Assembly: GCA_963971285.1 (NCBI GenBank)
Contig: OZ020259.1
Location: 1,178,001-1,242,000 of the forward strand
Origin: Astropecten irregularis
Taxonomy: Eukaryota; Echinodermata; Asteroidea; Paxillosida; Astropectinidae
Reading direction: 5' to 3'
Length of the DNA: 64,000 nt
Shown here: positions 62,975 through 64,000 of the stretch, piece by piece
How the letters are laid out: each line of letters begins with the position of its first letter
Position numbering within the stretch: position 1 is the first letter of the stretch
The notes under the pieces: generated by a model
The model's input: only the letters and a program-made list of their open reading frames with translations
Databases searched by the model: none
Told to the model about the DNA's origin: nothing
Made by a program: the position numbers and the translations under genes

Positions 62975-63300
62975 AATTTGTAATGGGCAAAATATATCTC
63001 ACATTTGGACAAATAAACCAAAAGAAACAAAACAACAACTACAAAATGTGGTTACACCTCAATTGAGTTTACCTAAATCAATCCCATAATTTATTTCAAT
63101 AAAAGTTGACTAAATTTACACCAAGGATTTCACATTCTATTAATGCAATCAAAATACAGTACAAAAATAAGTTTTTTGTCCCTGAAACTGCAAAAATACC
63201 TTCAAAGGCTACACATTAGACATATTTCGCGAAACCCGACGGATCTTAGAAGTTCTGAATCTCTTCAAAAGGATCCTCGATGAGATTTTGGCAGATCGTA

Positions 63301-63530
63301 GGGCGTTTTCGAAACGGAGGCTCAGGCTCCGTTTCAGGCTCCGGCTCCATTTCGTGAATCCATTCTAACACAACGGGCATCAAAATAGAGACATTTGGCT
63401 GCGGTTCTGAAGTAGATTCTCTGGTTTGAAAAGGAAAACAGAGCTTCAGCTTCAATGAAAAACCACAACCTATATTTTCAGTATAGCTAGAGCCTTAGCC
63501 TGAGCCTAAGCCTCCGTTTCGAAAAGGCCC
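63301..63530 (-). mobile_element. Foldback element, family G, with open frame MKLKLCF ... MEPEPE
   Basis: gggcgttttcgaaacggagg on the left and cctccgtttcgaaaaggccc on the right are inverted. The minus-strand frame from 63455 begins MKLKLCFPFQTRESTSEPQP and runs through VVLEWIHEMEPEPETEPEP, aligning along its length with the 801-953 frame. Confidence 0.8.
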
Positions 63531-64000
63531 TTAGAAGAATAAGACTCTAACAATTAGACAACAGCTGCTTTGGAAATCAATTAATTAATTAATTAATTAA
63601 TCTAACCTCCCCATCCCCACATCTTCATTAATAATAATAATAATTATTAATATTATGCAGTTCTTATATACATGTACAAAGATGTGAGTGGCCACAAAAA
63701 AAAATCCGAAAACACCAAGGAAAAAGCTGGAATTTTAAGTTCCTATACTTTTGTACATAGTAGGTGTATCAAAAAACTGAAATTCTGAGTTAAAATCTGA
63801 ACAAAAAATCTGAAATCGGATTAAAATATGAAGTCTCACACATCCCTGTATATAGCATATATATATCACAATGGGGTTGGTTACATAATTGGGTTTTGTT
63901 ATCCCTGGTCATTGGGATACATCTACATTCCTGAAACCATCTCAACTCCCTGAGGAGTATACAGCCTCGTGCTACTATAAGGTGCGCAGAGGCTAATCAA

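Larger units (their letters stand above)
58146..64000. other. Gene-free right end of the window
   Basis: No gene recognised. Besides the repeats listed it holds CTCF-like sites near 59917, 61203 and 61290, an (AT)9-type run at 61031-61048, (AATT)n at 63577-63601 and TAA-type repeats at 63630-63655. Confidence 0.65.

Overview
The window reads as nuclear DNA of a marine invertebrate deuterostome, most likely an echinoderm and possibly a sea star. The reasons are intron-rich genes with canonical GT-AG splice sites, AT-rich introns, dense ACATGTACATGTA-type motifs, and many palindromic mobile elements with ends close to GGGGCCAATTTCA. The species call is inference; the two gene identities are secure because exon phases join exactly and the products match well-known animal families.

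Layout. (1) The minus strand from 31062 down to 5948 carries seven exons of an OXR1/NCOA7-type gene (oxidation resistance protein 1 / nuclear receptor coactivator 7). They encode a short N-terminus, a LysM domain, a basic linker, the GRAM-like segment found in this family, and a 389-codon acidic, Ser/Thr-rich exon. The gene leaves the window on the left: its C-terminal TLDc domain is not seen here. Its first visible intron is 16.9 kb and full of transposon remnants. (2) From 31063 to 54731 lies a gene-poor stretch of about 23.7 kb, again packed with foldback and TIR elements. It includes a 2.3-kb candidate element at 45724-48034 that carries eight copies of a (G/A)GTTACGTGTGTGAC-like motif. 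(3) The plus strand from about 54732 to 56620 carries a complete four-coding-exon Ral GTPase gene (RALA/RALB orthologue, 205 aa, CCIL prenylation motif). (4) From 56621 to 64000 are the Ral 3' region and more repeats.

The two genes are transcribed divergently, far apart, and no functional coupling can be read from the sequence. OXR1/NCOA7 proteins belong to the oxidative-stress and V-ATPase-linked TLDc family. Ral is a plasma-membrane and endomembrane GTPase of exocytosis and signalling.

The most noteworthy non-genic content is the variety of non-autonomous DNA elements. Several retain terminal inverted repeats and target-site duplications that can be read directly (12874-13147, 8347-8520, 33428-33714, 34833-35117). 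Others are a foldback family whose two best copies share an open reading frame, an 83-bp telomere-motif-bearing minisatellite dispersed at three sites, a 15-copy 19-bp minisatellite, a perfect 20-bp-stem hairpin, and recurrent CTCF-like CAACAGAGGGCGCC sites. No prokaryotic, viral or CRISPR content was seen.
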